A stretch of DNA of 38,970 nt from Acidobacteriota bacterium (GTDB lineage Bacteria; Acidobacteriota; Terriglobia; UBA7540), in assembly GCA_003225365.1 (NCBI GenBank), contig QHZN01000099.1:1-38970 (forward strand). The letters run 5' to 3'. Below, piece by piece: positions 16,092-24,525 of the stretch. The notes under the pieces were generated by a model. That model ran no database searches. It was not told the DNA's origin and worked only from the letters and a program-made list of their open reading frames with translations. The position numbers and the translations under genes are program-made. The stretch's first letter is position 1. Every line of letters starts with the position of its first letter.

Positions 16092-16865
16092 CTAGCCGTC
16101 GCCGACGCGTCGCAGGACCACCAGCGTGTCGTCGTCGCGCCGGCGCGCGTCCCCGCGAAAGGTTCGCACGCCCGAGAGCAATGCCTGGACCATTTTGACG
16201 GGGGACTCCGGAACGAGAGCCCGGGCCAGTTTCATGAGCCCTTCCTCCCCAAGCTCGTCATTTGAAGGGCCGCGCGCTTCCGTAATCCCGTCCGTGTATA
16301 GGACCAACATATCACCGACGCCGAACCCCACGCCCGTCTGGGAGTAGTTTGTGCCCGGAATTACGCCCAGGGGCAGGCCTTCGATTTCCACCGCAAACGG
16401 CGTGCAGTCCTTCAGGAAGTGCCAGGACTTATCCCCGGCCCGGTACCAGAGAGGCGGCGGATGACCGGCGCTGCTGAACAGAAGTTCTCCGGTCTCGGGA
16501 TAGAAGCCAAGCACGGCGGCCGTGGCGTACGGCCTCTCGAGCGGAGTGAGTTGAAAGGCGTCATTCAGTTCCTGCATCAGCGCCGACTGATCCCAATTGT
16601 CGGTGTGTCTTTGCAGCACGGATCGGAAGCTCTCCGCCATCGAACTGGCGAGGCTGCCGTGCCCGGCCACATCGGCCACAGCCGTACGCGAGATCGAGCC
16701 CCTGCTGCAAACGGAGAAATAGTGGACGTCTCCCCCTCCCGAAGCTGGATCGAGCGGCGCCGAATACACCCATCCTGCCAGGCCCGGCAGTTCCACGGCA
16801 TGGTCCGCGCTGCCGTTTCCACCCCATTGCTCGAAGCAGGCAAATCGGGCGTTGATCTCATTCAT
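16092..16865 (-). CDS. PP2C/SpoIIE-type serine phosphatase (RsbU-like)
   Basis: A 257-residue stand-alone phosphatase domain. Metal-binding acids are in place: Asp46 in SGGGDVHYFS, Asp65 in VADVAGHG, the late Asp in LVLYTDGITEA and the terminal RRDDDTLVVL. Such enzymes dephosphorylate STAS-domain antagonists in partner-switching pathways. No sensory domain is attached, only about 25 residues before the catalytic fold. It is the last gene of a seven-gene unit that also encodes a STAS protein and an RsbW-like kinase at the far end, with Mla transporter genes between. I infer that its substrate is the STAS protein at 20202-20528. Confidence 0.88.
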   Translation of the reverse strand: MNEINARFACFEQWGGNGSADHAVELPGLAGWVYSAPLDPASGGGDVHYFSVCSRGSISRTAVADVAGHGSLASSMAESFRSVLQRHTDNWDQSALMQELNDAFQLTPLERPYATAAVLGFYPETGELLFSSAGHPPPLWYRAGDKSWHFLKDCTPFAVEIEGLPLGVIPGTNYSQTGVGFGVGDMLVLYTDGITEARGPSNDELGEEGLMKLARALVPESPVKMVQALLSGVRTFRGDARRRDDDTLVVLRRVGDG

Positions 16866-16914
16866 CGGAGTTACCTACATCCAGTCATTTTGATGTGGCC
16901 CACACGCTGGCGGT

Positions 16915-17351
16915 TCAGGATTTCCCGGAGAGGTTCGCGGAGAAGTACGCGTCCAGCCCGGACGCAAGCTCCGTAAGACCGTGCGCGAGATTGCGATCGA
17001 GCGCCGACACCACTTCCGAAATTTCCTTGCCTTCGACGGGCTCGCTGCGCGAATAAAAATGCGTCCAGACCGTCTTGCGGGTCTTGCGGTCAATCAACTC
17101 GAACTCCATGGACACGAGGGCCGCGACGTTCGCCGTGTCTATCTCTTCGAAATCGTAAAGCCTTCCTTGCAGCACAAAGTCGCCCTCGCCCGAGCTGCCC
17201 AGTTGAGCCACCGACTGATATTTGCCCGAAGCACGGAGCCGACGAATCAGCATGGCTCCACCGTATAATACCGGATAGGGCGCCCACTGCCGCAAGCACC
17301 GAGGGTCAAGACCGCAAACAGGGCCGTGCTGGCGGGGATCATTCGACGCAT
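16915..17351 (-). pseudogene. Broken ABC-type transport auxiliary lipoprotein (PqiC/DUF330-like)
   Basis: The gene is in two frames. A 34-codon start piece (17247-17351) has a ribosome site GGAG, signal peptide MRRMIPASTALFAVLTLGAC with lipobox LGAC, and the family's RYYTVEP, then stops. The C-terminal part continues in another frame from about 17253 (AMLIRRLRASGKYQSV) to 16915, with GDFVLQGRLYDFEEID, KTVWTHFYS and LASGLDAYFSANL. Full-length relatives are about 200 residues; I estimate 65-80 residues are missing at the junction, and the frame is shifted by one. It follows mlaD by 19 bp. The normal product would be an envelope-anchored partner of the MCE transporter. A frameshifting deletion or an assembly error explains it best. 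Confidence 0.75.
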
Positions 17352-17370
17352 GAATGTCGCTGCTCCTTCC

Positions 17371-18333
17371 CTACCTTCCACCGGGTTTGCGTTCGGGGGA
17401 CTTTTCAGCCCGAACCAAGGTGTATGGCCGGCGCTTCAAGGTGGCGGTGAGTTCTTTCAGGTTCTGAGTGGTCGCGCGGATATTCTCGAGCGTCTGGTCA
17501 ATATTGTCGGCATTGTAGTCGAGCGTCCTGTCGAGCTGATCCATGACGGCAGTCGCGGTAACGAGGGTCTGCCTCAACTGTGCGACGGAGGCGCGCAGGT
17601 TCTGCCGGTTTTCCAGTACCACCGCATCAATGTGGTCCAACGCGTCCCTGGTTTGCGCCATCGTTTTCTTGAAATCATCCAGGAGCGGCGCGAGCTGGTC
17701 GCTGGCCTTCCGGACATTGTTCAGGGTCGTAGAAAGCTTGGGCCGGTTCTCGGCGAGCATCGCGTTGACGTTGCCTAGCGATGCGCTGATGTTGGCGCGA
17801 TTCCGATCGTTCAACAGGTCGTTGGCGCGAGCCACGGTCACTTGCAGTTCGTCGAGCCGCTGGTCGAGCTTCTGGAGAACCTGCTTAATCATCGGCTGGA
17901 GCGCGCCCGCCATTTCGCCGAGGTCGCTGAAGGTGACCGATTCCCCTGATTTCACCACACTTCCGGGCGCGGCTAACGGCGCCTCGCGAGTGCCGGTGGT
18001 CAGCTCCAAATAGTTGTCGCCCAGGGCGCCCAGGCTCGTGATCTTTGACACGCTGTCCGCCTTCAACGGGATATCGCGGGCCACTCTGAAATCCACCTCG
18101 ATGCGGGTCGAGTCCTCCGGATCCACGTGAACCGCTTCGACCGACCCCGCCTTCATACCGCCAAACCGGACCGCGGCGCCCGGCTCCAGCCCGCCCGCGA
18201 ATTTGAAATAAGCCCGGTGGGAGATGCCTCCGCGGCTGAAGGTGCCCGCCACGGAAAGCACTGTTGCGATCAGCAGACCGGCGGCGACCAGTACGAACAA
18301 TCCAACCCATACTTGCTCGCGACGCGGTTTCAT
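17371..18333 (-). CDS. MlaD-family MCE protein
   Basis: Substrate-binding subunit of an MCE-type lipid transporter in the inner membrane. The 320-residue protein has an N-terminal anchor at about 9-30 (VGLFVLVAAGLLIATVLSV), one MCE domain at about 37-113 (FAGGLEPGAAVRFGGMKAG ... GDNYLEL), then a long helical region rich in Asn, Leu and Lys ending in a basic tail. E. coli MlaD is about 180 residues, so the extended helical tail resembles the longer single-MCE type that may form a periplasmic needle or coiled coil. It follows mlaF and precedes the auxiliary lipoprotein gene by 19 bp. Confidence 0.9.
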   Translation of the reverse strand: MKPRREQVWVGLFVLVAAGLLIATVLSVAGTFSRGGISHRAYFKFAGGLEPGAAVRFGGMKAGSVEAVHVDPEDSTRIEVDFRVARDIPLKADSVSKITSLGALGDNYLELTTGTREAPLAAPGSVVKSGESVTFSDLGEMAGALQPMIKQVLQKLDQRLDELQVTVARANDLLNDRNRANISASLGNVNAMLAENRPKLSTTLNNVRKASDQLAPLLDDFKKTMAQTRDALDHIDAVVLENRQNLRASVAQLRQTLVTATAVMDQLDRTLDYNADNIDQTLENIRATTQNLKELTATLKRRPYTLVRAEKSPERKPGGR

Positions 18334-18429
18334 GCCTTTTCTCCTTGAGTCGTGGGGTCATGAGCCCGGGGCTCCGGGACCGGAAAGCTTCGGCGATCAT
18401 TACCCTGACTGCCAGGAAACGAACTTCCG

Positions 18430-19254
18430 TTAGTGCCTGGGCTTTCGATCCTCCGTGAGCATCTGTAAGTAATTGAGTTCATCTTCGACCTGCGGCTCCG
18501 GCACCCGGTCCAGGAACTGACGTACGCGCGGGTTCGTGCTGTCCGCAAGTTCCTTTTTGGCGCCCATCGCGATAACGCTGCCGCGGTCGATCAGGAGCAT
18601 GCGGTCCGCGATCAGGAAGGCGCTGGCCAGTTCGTGCGTGACCACTACCATGGACATGGCATAGGCCTTCTTTAATTCGAGGATTAGCTCGTCAATGCCG
18701 GCCGCGATGATGGGATCGAGTCCGGCAGAGGGCTCGTCAAAAAAAAGTATCTCCGGGTCCAACGCCAGTGCGCGTGCCACGGCGGCACGCTTCTTCATGC
18801 CACCGCTGAGTTGGGAGGGCATGAAATCCTCGAAGCTCGCGAGGCCCACCTGCTCCAGCTTGATCCGCACCATGATCTCAATGGTCGATTCTTCAAGACG
18901 CGTGTGCTCGCGCAACGGCAACGCCACGTTGTCTCCCACTGTCATGGAGCCAAAAAGCGCCCCACCTTGGAAAGACACGCCCATCTTTTTTCGAATCTCG
19001 TCCATCTCCCGTGCCGACGCCTGGGCGATGTTCACGCCCCGGATCCACACCGCGCCGCCACTCGGTTTCTCAAGGCCGACGAGCGTCCGGAGCAAAGTGC
19101 TTTTGCCCGACCCGGATCCGCCCAGGATCACCAGCGTCTCACCGCGCTCGACGTCGAAGCTGATCCCGTGCAGAATTTCGCGCTCGCCGTAGTTCACGCG
19201 GAGATCTGTCACCGAGATCACGGGACGCCCAGCTTCAGGAATGGACTCACTCAT
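18430..19254 (-). CDS. MCE transporter ATP-binding protein (MlaF-like)
   Basis: ATPase subunit of the Mla-type ABC transporter. The 274-residue protein carries Walker A GGSGSGKST at about 45-53, the Q-loop region VSFQGGALFGSMTVGDNV, the signature LSGGMKKRAAVARAL, Walker B EILFFDEPSAGLDP and the switch His in VVVTHELASAF. The short GALFGSMTV insert after the Q loop is typical of MlaF. I start it at the ATG at 19254 (MSESIPEAGR); the open frame continues into the end of mlaE but without similarity. It lies 38 bp after mlaE. Confidence 0.92.
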   Translation of the reverse strand: MSESIPEAGRPVISVTDLRVNYGEREILHGISFDVERGETLVILGGSGSGKSTLLRTLVGLEKPSGGAVWIRGVNIAQASAREMDEIRKKMGVSFQGGALFGSMTVGDNVALPLREHTRLEESTIEIMVRIKLEQVGLASFEDFMPSQLSGGMKKRAAVARALALDPEILFFDEPSAGLDPIIAAGIDELILELKKAYAMSMVVVTHELASAFLIADRMLLIDRGSVIAMGAKKELADSTNPRVRQFLDRVPEPQVEDELNYLQMLTEDRKPRH

Positions 19255-19292
19255 AAACTGTACCAGCGGCCTGTCATCCCGCGCATGGGGGA

Positions 19293-20111
19293 TCAAACGC
19301 GGTTTGTAATATAGAAGAGAGTCGTAAACACCAGATCGACCAGAATCACCAGAAAAATCGAATTGACCACCGCTGCCGTGGTGGAGCGCCCAATCTCCTC
19401 GGCGCCCGCCCCAGTCGAGAACCCCTCCTGGCAACCGACGGCGGTGATGACCACAGAGAAAAGCGCGCTCTTCGCGAGGCCGGTGGAAATATCGTGCAGA
19501 ACCAGGGCATCACTCGTGGCCTTGAGGTAGGAAACGAAGGTGAAATTCGCTCCCGCCACGCCGAAGAGGCATCCGCCCATCACGCCCATAAAGTCGGCCC
19601 AGATGGTGAGGCACGGCACCATCACGAGCATGGCCAGGAATTTCGGCGCTACGAGGAAGGCGACGGGAGGGACGGCCATGGTCTCCAGGGCATCAACCTC
19701 TTCGGTGACCTTCATGGTGCCGATTTCGGCGGCAAAGGCCGAGCCGGACCGTCCGATTACAATAATGGCCGTAATCAGCGGCCCCAACTCCCGCACGATC
19801 GAGATCGCCACTGCGTCGGCCACAAATTGAATGGCCCCGAGACGCTGCAATTCGTAGGCGCTCTGAAGCGCCATGATGAGACCCACAAAAAAGCTGATGA
19901 GTGAAACGATCGGTATGGCCCGCACGCCCACGGCCATAGCTTGGTGAAAAGCGCGCTGCGGGCGGAGGCGCTGGCCACGGAATGGCCCCACCAGCGTGAT
20001 GTAAGCGGCTTCGCCCGCCAGACGAGCCAATCCGCCAATGTAAGCCAGGCCCTTCAGCGTTTCGAGCCCGACGCGGTCCGGCACCGCCGCAACCTTATAA
20101 GCAGCCTTCAA
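19293..20111 (-). CDS. MCE transporter permease (MlaE-like)
   Basis: Inner-membrane permease of 272 residues with the MlaE layout: an amphipathic N-terminal helix, then about five membrane helices. Family motifs are seen in FFVGLIMALQSAYELQRLGA, ELGPLITAIIVIGRSGSAFAAEIG (the most conserved block), KVTEEVDALETMAVPPVAFLVAPK and GCQEGFSTGAGAEEIGRSTT. It is followed by mlaF and mlaD. Whether the system imports or exports phospholipid cannot be decided from sequence. The upstream STAS gene is 90 bp away. Confidence 0.93.
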   Translation of the reverse strand: MKAAYKVAAVPDRVGLETLKGLAYIGGLARLAGEAAYITLVGPFRGQRLRPQRAFHQAMAVGVRAIPIVSLISFFVGLIMALQSAYELQRLGAIQFVADAVAISIVRELGPLITAIIVIGRSGSAFAAEIGTMKVTEEVDALETMAVPPVAFLVAPKFLAMLVMVPCLTIWADFMGVMGGCLFGVAGANFTFVSYLKATSDALVLHDISTGLAKSALFSVVITAVGCQEGFSTGAGAEEIGRSTTAAVVNSIFLVILVDLVFTTLFYITNRV

Positions 20112-20201
20112 CGCGAACTGCTCCCCCAGCCCTGTCTTTGTTCGAACTCTAGCTCGCCGCTCAGCTGCCAGGGTAGCGTCTGGCGGCGGAGCCGTTCGCC
20201 G

Positions 20202-20528
20202 TCAAGACTCGAGGGCCGCTTCTTCGGTCTCCCGAATCTCAAAAATCCTGGTCAGGCGCGTCAGTTGCAGAACCTCATGAACAGGCGCGTTCAAGCCGAT
20301 CAGAACAAGCCGCTTCTCCGCCTTGCGCGCCTCCTTCAGCACCTCGACAAGAGACGCGATCCCAGAGCTGTCCACGTACAGCACCTCGCGAAGGTTCACG
20401 ACCAGGCGAGGCGTATTCTTCAGCGACTCCAGAAGCGTTTTGCGGAAACTGGGTGAAGTTCCCATGTCAATGTCGCCGGTTACATCAACGATGGTAGACC
20501 CGGATCGTTCGCGGATCGCAGTTTTCAT
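20202..20528 (-). CDS. STAS-domain protein (anti-sigma factor antagonist / MlaB-like)
   Basis: A 108-residue single STAS domain. The signature VVNLREVLYVDSSGIASL places candidate phosphorylation serines at 54/55, as in SpoIIAA and RsbV. I start it at the ATG at 20528, preceded by AAGGGAC; a longer frame overlaps the upstream gene without similarity. It lies between an RsbW-like kinase gene (32 bp upstream) and mlaE (90 bp downstream). Two roles are possible: a partner-switch antagonist released by dephosphorylation, or an MlaB-type subunit that binds MlaF. The gene order suggests it could be both. Confidence 0.88.
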   Translation of the reverse strand: MKTAIRERSGSTIVDVTGDIDMGTSPSFRKTLLESLKNTPRLVVNLREVLYVDSSGIASLVEVLKEARKAEKRLVLIGLNAPVHEVLQLTRLTRIFEIRETEEAALES

Positions 20529-20560
20529 AATTTCGTCCCTTGCGCTTGCTTGATGGCAAA

Positions 20561-21037
20561 TCAAGCCTTTCTTTTAGCACCGGGAAGATACTTCTTCAAA
20601 CGTAGCCGGTTCACTTCGCCCACTCGTTCGTAATAAACCTGGTCCATGATCTGGCGAATGAGGTGAGTGCCACGGCCGCAAAGAGAGGTATCATCCAAAG
20701 GCTGAGCACAGATCCTTGACCGATCCGCTGGCTCGCCACGGTCCACAAAAGTAAATTCAAGACAATCTGCGTCCGTCCGGCAGCTCAGCTCGATCTCCCC
20801 ATCAGAACGATTCTTGTAGGCATGCCGGATAATATTGCTCAGCGCTTCGTCAACGGCGCGCGTGACGCCTCGGCAGCCCTCGTCGCCTAAGCCCCAAACG
20901 GCGGCAAGCTCCGAAATGGTGCTCCGCACCACCGCCAGCAGACGAGGGTCGCTCGCCATTGTAATCTGGAACTTCAACGGCCCGCTCATTGCCTGGGGAG
21001 GTAGGATCTCAGCCGCGCCATCCTTGTCGTAGCTCAT
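20561..21037 (-). CDS. RsbW-like anti-sigma factor / serine kinase (HATPase)
   Basis: A 158-residue GHKL ATPase of the RsbW/SpoIIAB type. The N box is DEALSNIIRHAYKN (about 63-76), the G1 box VDRGEP (98-103) and the G2 box GRGTHLIRQIMDQV (121-134). Such proteins bind a sigma factor or other partner and phosphorylate a STAS antagonist. I use the ATG at 21037, which has CGGAG six bases upstream. It is the first gene of the seven-gene unit with STAS, Mla and phosphatase genes. No sigma factor gene is visible in the window, so its second partner is unknown. Confidence 0.88.
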   Translation of the reverse strand: MSYDKDGAAEILPPQAMSGPLKFQITMASDPRLLAVVRSTISELAAVWGLGDEGCRGVTRAVDEALSNIIRHAYKNRSDGEIELSCRTDADCLEFTFVDRGEPADRSRICAQPLDDTSLCGRGTHLIRQIMDQVYYERVGEVNRLRLKKYLPGAKRKA

Positions 21038-21739
21038 AGTAACTCCGATTCCGCTCTGGGGCAGCGGACAACAGCCCCTCAGAACATTGAGATGTTCAGG
21101 GATATAGTTGGGTTCAGGGGGGTCCAATATGGGTCAAGGGTGGCGACGGAGCGTAATGGTACCCGCCGCTTCTGTTGAAGTAGCCAGTCTCACCCTGCGC
21201 GCGAGCAATGGCGTTACCTTGGGCGTTCATCGTGACGCCGTTCACCTACTGCATTAACGGCTTACACTTGCGCGAAGCCGGCGTCCACGAACATTTCCGT
21301 TCCCGTGACGCAGGTGCTGTCGTCCAATGCGAGAAACATCATAGCCTTCGCGATCTGGTCGCCAAGGGCGCCGCCTTCAGAATGATTTCGTGGCGCGTTT
21401 GCTGGCCATTGCGCATTTCCGTCCCGCCTCTACGCGAATTCCGCGACCGACCGGTCGCTACTTATGTTTTGCAAGTCGGTAGTTGAGGCTGACGGGTCTC
21501 TTGGCGCATAAAAGAGACGGCCCTATGAGGCGCTGGGGGGGGTGATGACCGAGAATGAAGGGCAAGAGTGGGCATCAATCTATGGCGACCGATGCGATAT
21601 TACCCGCCTCAGGTTAGAATGCGAACTTAAAGATCAATGAGACTCGCGGGAAATTCCCGTGGACCCCGTCCGTGACGACGGTGTTGCCCTCCTTCTGAAT
21701 GGAGGCGAACGGCTCAGCTGTGAGAATACTGGTGATTCC
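21038..21739. other. Degraded intergenic stretch with gene scraps
   Basis: Seven hundred bases without an intact gene, between the divergent rsbW-like and MBL genes. It holds the 3' scrap of an SDR gene (21262-21372) and the 3' scrap of a probable outer-membrane protein gene (21614-21742), both minus strand. A further short open frame at about 21113-21243 (minus) reads like protein (NAIARAQGETGYFN) but I cannot place it. Confidence 0.6.
21262..21372 (-). pseudogene. 3' remnant of a short-chain dehydrogenase gene
   Basis: Minus-strand translation gives GALGDQIAKAMMFLALDD, then TGTEMFVDAGFAQV and a TAA stop at 21262-21264. This is the usual SDR C-terminus (bundle after the active site, then TGxxxxVDGGxxxV), about 36 residues. 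The remaining 200 or so residues, including the Rossmann motif and catalytic Tyr/Lys, are absent, and the frame seems disturbed just upstream. The Gly to Ala change in VDAG suggests drift without selection. Confidence 0.75.
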
Positions 21740-21742
21740 ATG
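21614..21742 (-). pseudogene. 3' remnant, probable outer-membrane beta-barrel protein
   Basis: The last 40 or so codons of a minus-strand frame end in NFPRVSLIFKFAF followed by TAA. An alternating hydrophobic last strand with terminal Phe is the C-terminal signal of outer-membrane barrels. The preceding residues ITSILTAEPFASIQ also look coding. The frame then runs antisense into the MBL gene, where similarity would be lost. Family not identified. Confidence 0.45.
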
Positions 21743-22696
21743 CAGGAGCGTACAAGCATCCCAAAGTTTCCGAAGCACTTTGATGGCAAGCGCTTCTACA
21801 ATCCGGATGCTCCACAGGCGCCAGGGTATCTTGCGGCTATCCGATGGAAGCTGACCAGCTGGCCGGAACCGTCCCCTCGATTCATTTCGGACGTCGAGCA
21901 ATCAAGTCCGCCCCGCCGTTTGGAAGGCAGCGGACTGCGAATCACGCTAGTGAACCACTCGACCGTGCTGCTTCAGCAACGGGGTTCGAACATTCTGACG
22001 GACCCCATTTGGTCCGAACGAGCGAGCCCTCTGTCCTGGGTAGGTCCGCGGCGCCGTAGAAAACCGGGAGTATCTTGGGAGAATCTACCGCCCATCGGAG
22101 CGGTGCTCATCAGCCACAATCATTATGACCACCTGGATCTACCGACACTTCGCCGGCTGGCGGCTCGCGGAGATTCCACATTCATTGTTCCGGCTGGCGT
22201 GGGCCGGCTCCTTCGCTCAGAGAATATTGGGCCCGCTCATGAGCTGGATTGGGGCGAATCTTTATCGCTGTCCGAGTTCACCATTCACTCGGTCCCGGCT
22301 ATGCATTTCTCAGGCCGCGGAATCTTCGACCGCAACAAGACCCTTTGGTGCGGGTATGTGATCGAATCTCGGGAACGGCTCGTGTATTTCGCGGGAGACA
22401 CCGCTTTCGGCTCTCATTTCGCTCAGATTCGGGAAAGGTTTGGACCTCCGCACGCCGCGCTATTCCCAATCGGAGCGTACGAACCGCGCTGGTTCATGTC
22501 GCCGATCCATATGGCTCCCGATGAGGCGGTGAAAGCACATGAGATCTTGGCCGCCAAAACCAGCGTTGCGATCCACCATGGAACGTTCAAACTATCGGAT
22601 GAGGGCCTCGACACGCCAAAGAAGGAGCTCATCGCTTGCGCGCCGCGTGACCCGTTTCTGGTCCTCGACAACGGCCAATTTGCCGAAATTCCATGA
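21740..22696 (+). CDS. MBL-fold metal-dependent hydrolase (NAPE-PLD/UlaG-like)
   Basis: A 318-residue metallo-beta-lactamase-fold enzyme. The metal motif HNHYDH is at 126-131 after VLISH, followed by a FAGDTAFG block (Asp ligand), PIGAYEPRWFMSPIHMAPDEAV and a late AIHHGTF. The N-terminal FDGKRFYNPD and the LVNHSTVLLQ...ILTDPIWSERASP blocks are typical of the NAPE-phospholipase D-like group, so a phosphodiesterase acting on lipid-type substrates is possible; the true substrate is unknown. I start it at the ATG at 21740, just before the conserved FDGKRF block. Its stop overlaps the next gene by 4 bp, so the two are probably translated together. Confidence 0.88.
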   Translation: MQERTSIPKFPKHFDGKRFYNPDAPQAPGYLAAIRWKLTSWPEPSPRFISDVEQSSPPRRLEGSGLRITLVNHSTVLLQQRGSNILTDPIWSERASPLSWVGPRRRRKPGVSWENLPPIGAVLISHNHYDHLDLPTLRRLAARGDSTFIVPAGVGRLLRSENIGPAHELDWGESLSLSEFTIHSVPAMHFSGRGIFDRNKTLWCGYVIESRERLVYFAGDTAFGSHFAQIRERFGPPHAALFPIGAYEPRWFMSPIHMAPDEAVKAHEILAAKTSVAIHHGTFKLSDEGLDTPKKELIACAPRDPFLVLDNGQFAEIP

Positions 22697-23442
22697 CGAT
22701 TGACAGGCACACGCTCGCGTTGATCAGTATCGTTGGAAGCTCGCTTGACGTACTCGGCGCGTTATACCTTGCCTACGATCTCCTGGGCGGAGAACACGGA
22801 CCTCTCCGGATCCTTACCAGGGGAGTCACTTATGGCGCGCTCTTCGGAGGGGGATACGGCCTCGCTCTCGGGCCGGTATTCGGGCTCGCGAGCGGAGTGG
22901 CACACGGCATCACGCTCGCCTGGGAATTTTCCCGCGCCTCGAGGGGCAGACCGAAGTCGGGATTCTGGTTCGACGCGGCGATGAGCGCCATTCGCGGAGG
23001 CGGCTTCGCTTTGGGGGCCGCTTATTTATATGGAGGCACATTCGGAGCCGCATTCGGCGCACTGAGCACCGTGGGACAAGCCCTTGCGTATCGCGCCGGC
23101 ATTCGGCCAACGATTGATTATCACCCCGCCGCCCGCCCGCGTTTCACTAAACTTCATTTTTTCGCCGTACTGAATCGCACGGTTGGCTACACCGTTGCCG
23201 GATACATCAGCGCCTTGGTTGGCCACGAGCGCGCGAATGCGCTGAGCGTCGGGTTGAAAACCGGGCTGGTGATCGGTGTAGTTACGGCGATCGCGATCCC
23301 ATTCACGCCTTTCGTCGAATGGGGCGCAGACCGTGTGCCCGAGAAGCGCATGGGTGTCTTCGGAGTTGGCTTGATCCTGATCGGCTTCGCGCTGCAATCC
23401 GTTCAATATTGGCTGGTGTTTCTCGACGTGAGCATTCGCTAA
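22693..23442 (+). CDS. Hypothetical multi-pass membrane protein
   Basis: A 249-residue protein with several Gly/Ala-rich hydrophobic stretches (about 8-30, 41-75, 97-125, 160-180, 190-210 and 222-245). I do not recognise the family and no catalytic motif stands out. Its ATGA overlap with the MBL hydrolase gene suggests a shared function, perhaps membrane lipid handling, but that is a guess. Codon use and the strand-coupled position support a real gene. Confidence 0.75.
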   Translation: MTIDRHTLALISIVGSSLDVLGALYLAYDLLGGEHGPLRILTRGVTYGALFGGGYGLALGPVFGLASGVAHGITLAWEFSRASRGRPKSGFWFDAAMSAIRGGGFALGAAYLYGGTFGAAFGALSTVGQALAYRAGIRPTIDYHPAARPRFTKLHFFAVLNRTVGYTVAGYISALVGHERANALSVGLKTGLVIGVVTAIAIPFTPFVEWGADRVPEKRMGVFGVGLILIGFALQSVQYWLVFLDVSIR

Positions 23443-23535
23443 ACCCAGTTCGGCACGATAGAAACCCGAAATATCCGCGCAGCCTTGCAGATGCACAACA
23501 AAGTTGCTTTGAGGGCAAAGGTAGATTCTTTGTCT

Positions 23536-24129
23536 TCAAATAGCGCGGGTTGAACCCATCAACGATATCTCCCGGTATCGGAAACAGTCGACGAGGTGAT
23601 CGTTCACCATGCCCACCGCCTGCATGTGCGCATAAATAATCGTCGAGCCGACGAAGCTAAACCCGCGCTGCTTGAGATCCTTGCTGAATGCGTCGGATTC
23701 GAGAGAGGTCGACGGAATCTCCCGCATCTCCTTCCACCGGTTGCGCTTGGGTCGTCCTCCGACGAACTGCCAGCAATAGGCGTCAAAACTTTCGAACTCT
23801 TTCTGAATTGCGAGCAGCGCCCGCGCGTTGCGAACCGCGGCTTCGATTTTCATCCGGTTTCGAATGATCGCCGAATCCCTCGTGAGCTTCTGAATTCGTT
23901 TCTCGGAATATCGCGCTACTTTTTCGGGATCGAATTCGTGGAAGGCGCGGCGATAGCCCTCCCTTTTTTTGAGCACAATCGCCCAGCTGAGTCCCGCCTG
24001 CGCCCCTTCGAGCACCAGAAACTCGAAGTGTTTGCGGTCGTCATGCACCGGCACTCCCCATTCACGATCGTGATACTCGAGCATCATCGGATCGTCGGTG
24101 CCGATCCACGTACATCGTTTGGGGATCAT
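23536..24129 (-). CDS. tag: DNA-3-methyladenine glycosylase I
   Basis: Base-excision repair enzyme that removes 3-methyladenine from DNA. The 197-residue protein starts with the family pattern RCTWIGTDDPMMLEYHDREWG and contains GAQAGLSWAIVLKKREGYRRAF, the usual active-site Glu/Trp region, and FVGSTIIYAHMQAVGMVNDH near the end. Zinc ligands are expected at Cys6, His20, the His of VNDH and the Cys of VDCF, all present. Length is normal (E. coli Tag is 187). It is a single gene between a convergent membrane-protein gene and DUF2630. Confidence 0.93.
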   Translation of the reverse strand: MIPKRCTWIGTDDPMMLEYHDREWGVPVHDDRKHFEFLVLEGAQAGLSWAIVLKKREGYRRAFHEFDPEKVARYSEKRIQKLTRDSAIIRNRMKIEAAVRNARALLAIQKEFESFDAYCWQFVGGRPKRNRWKEMREIPSTSLESDAFSKDLKQRGFSFVGSTIIYAHMQAVGMVNDHLVDCFRYREISLMGSTRAI

Positions 24130-24200
24130 AAATTGAACGCTTTACGTCATCGGGTCTCGGAAATCCTGGAGAATACCGCGCAGTCTCTGCAGGCTCAATG

Positions 24201-24455
24201 TCACCCCTCGTAATCCTCCACGACGTCCGGAGGACGCATCTGTGCCCCCTTCGGGTCTTGCCCAAATTCGCGCCGGGCCCGGCGCTGACGCAAGAGGTCC
24301 CAGCATTGATCGAGCTCCACCTGTATCTTTGCCAACCGTGAACGGTCTTCCTCCGCGACCGCTCCCTGGTTGTAAAGCTTATGCTCCTCCGAAACCAGCC
24401 GCTCGATATGACGGAGAACAGGCTGGTCAGTCGTGTCTTTCATATTTTTGTCCAT
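24201..24455 (-). CDS. DUF2630 family protein
   Basis: A small cytoplasmic protein of 84 residues. The block VLRHIERLVSEEHKLYNQG, then DRSRLAKIQVELDQCWDLLRQRRARREFGQDP and RPPDVVEDYEG, is the full DUF2630 pattern: two charged helices and a conserved acidic tail. Function is unknown. The ATG at 24455 has GGAGG seven bases upstream, better than a longer frame starting at 24491. A role in binding another protein is plausible from the helical hairpin but not shown. Confidence 0.88.
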   Translation of the reverse strand: MDKNMKDTTDQPVLRHIERLVSEEHKLYNQGAVAEEDRSRLAKIQVELDQCWDLLRQRRARREFGQDPKGAQMRPPDVVEDYEG

Positions 24456-24525
24456 GACGATAACCTCCACGGCCAAGCTTAGGCCTTGCATCCCCTACAG
24501 GGCGCAAACGCATCCATCGAAATGG

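Noticed and set aside
16092..21037. Classic sigma-B type stress regulon
   Set aside because: Kinase, antagonist and phosphatase are present but no sigma factor gene is nearby; the embedded Mla genes suggest a different target.
21113..21243. Short minus-strand frame with NAIARAQGETGYFNRSGG
   Set aside because: Protein-like but under 45 codons, no start signal and no family recognised; only mentioned in the stretch description.
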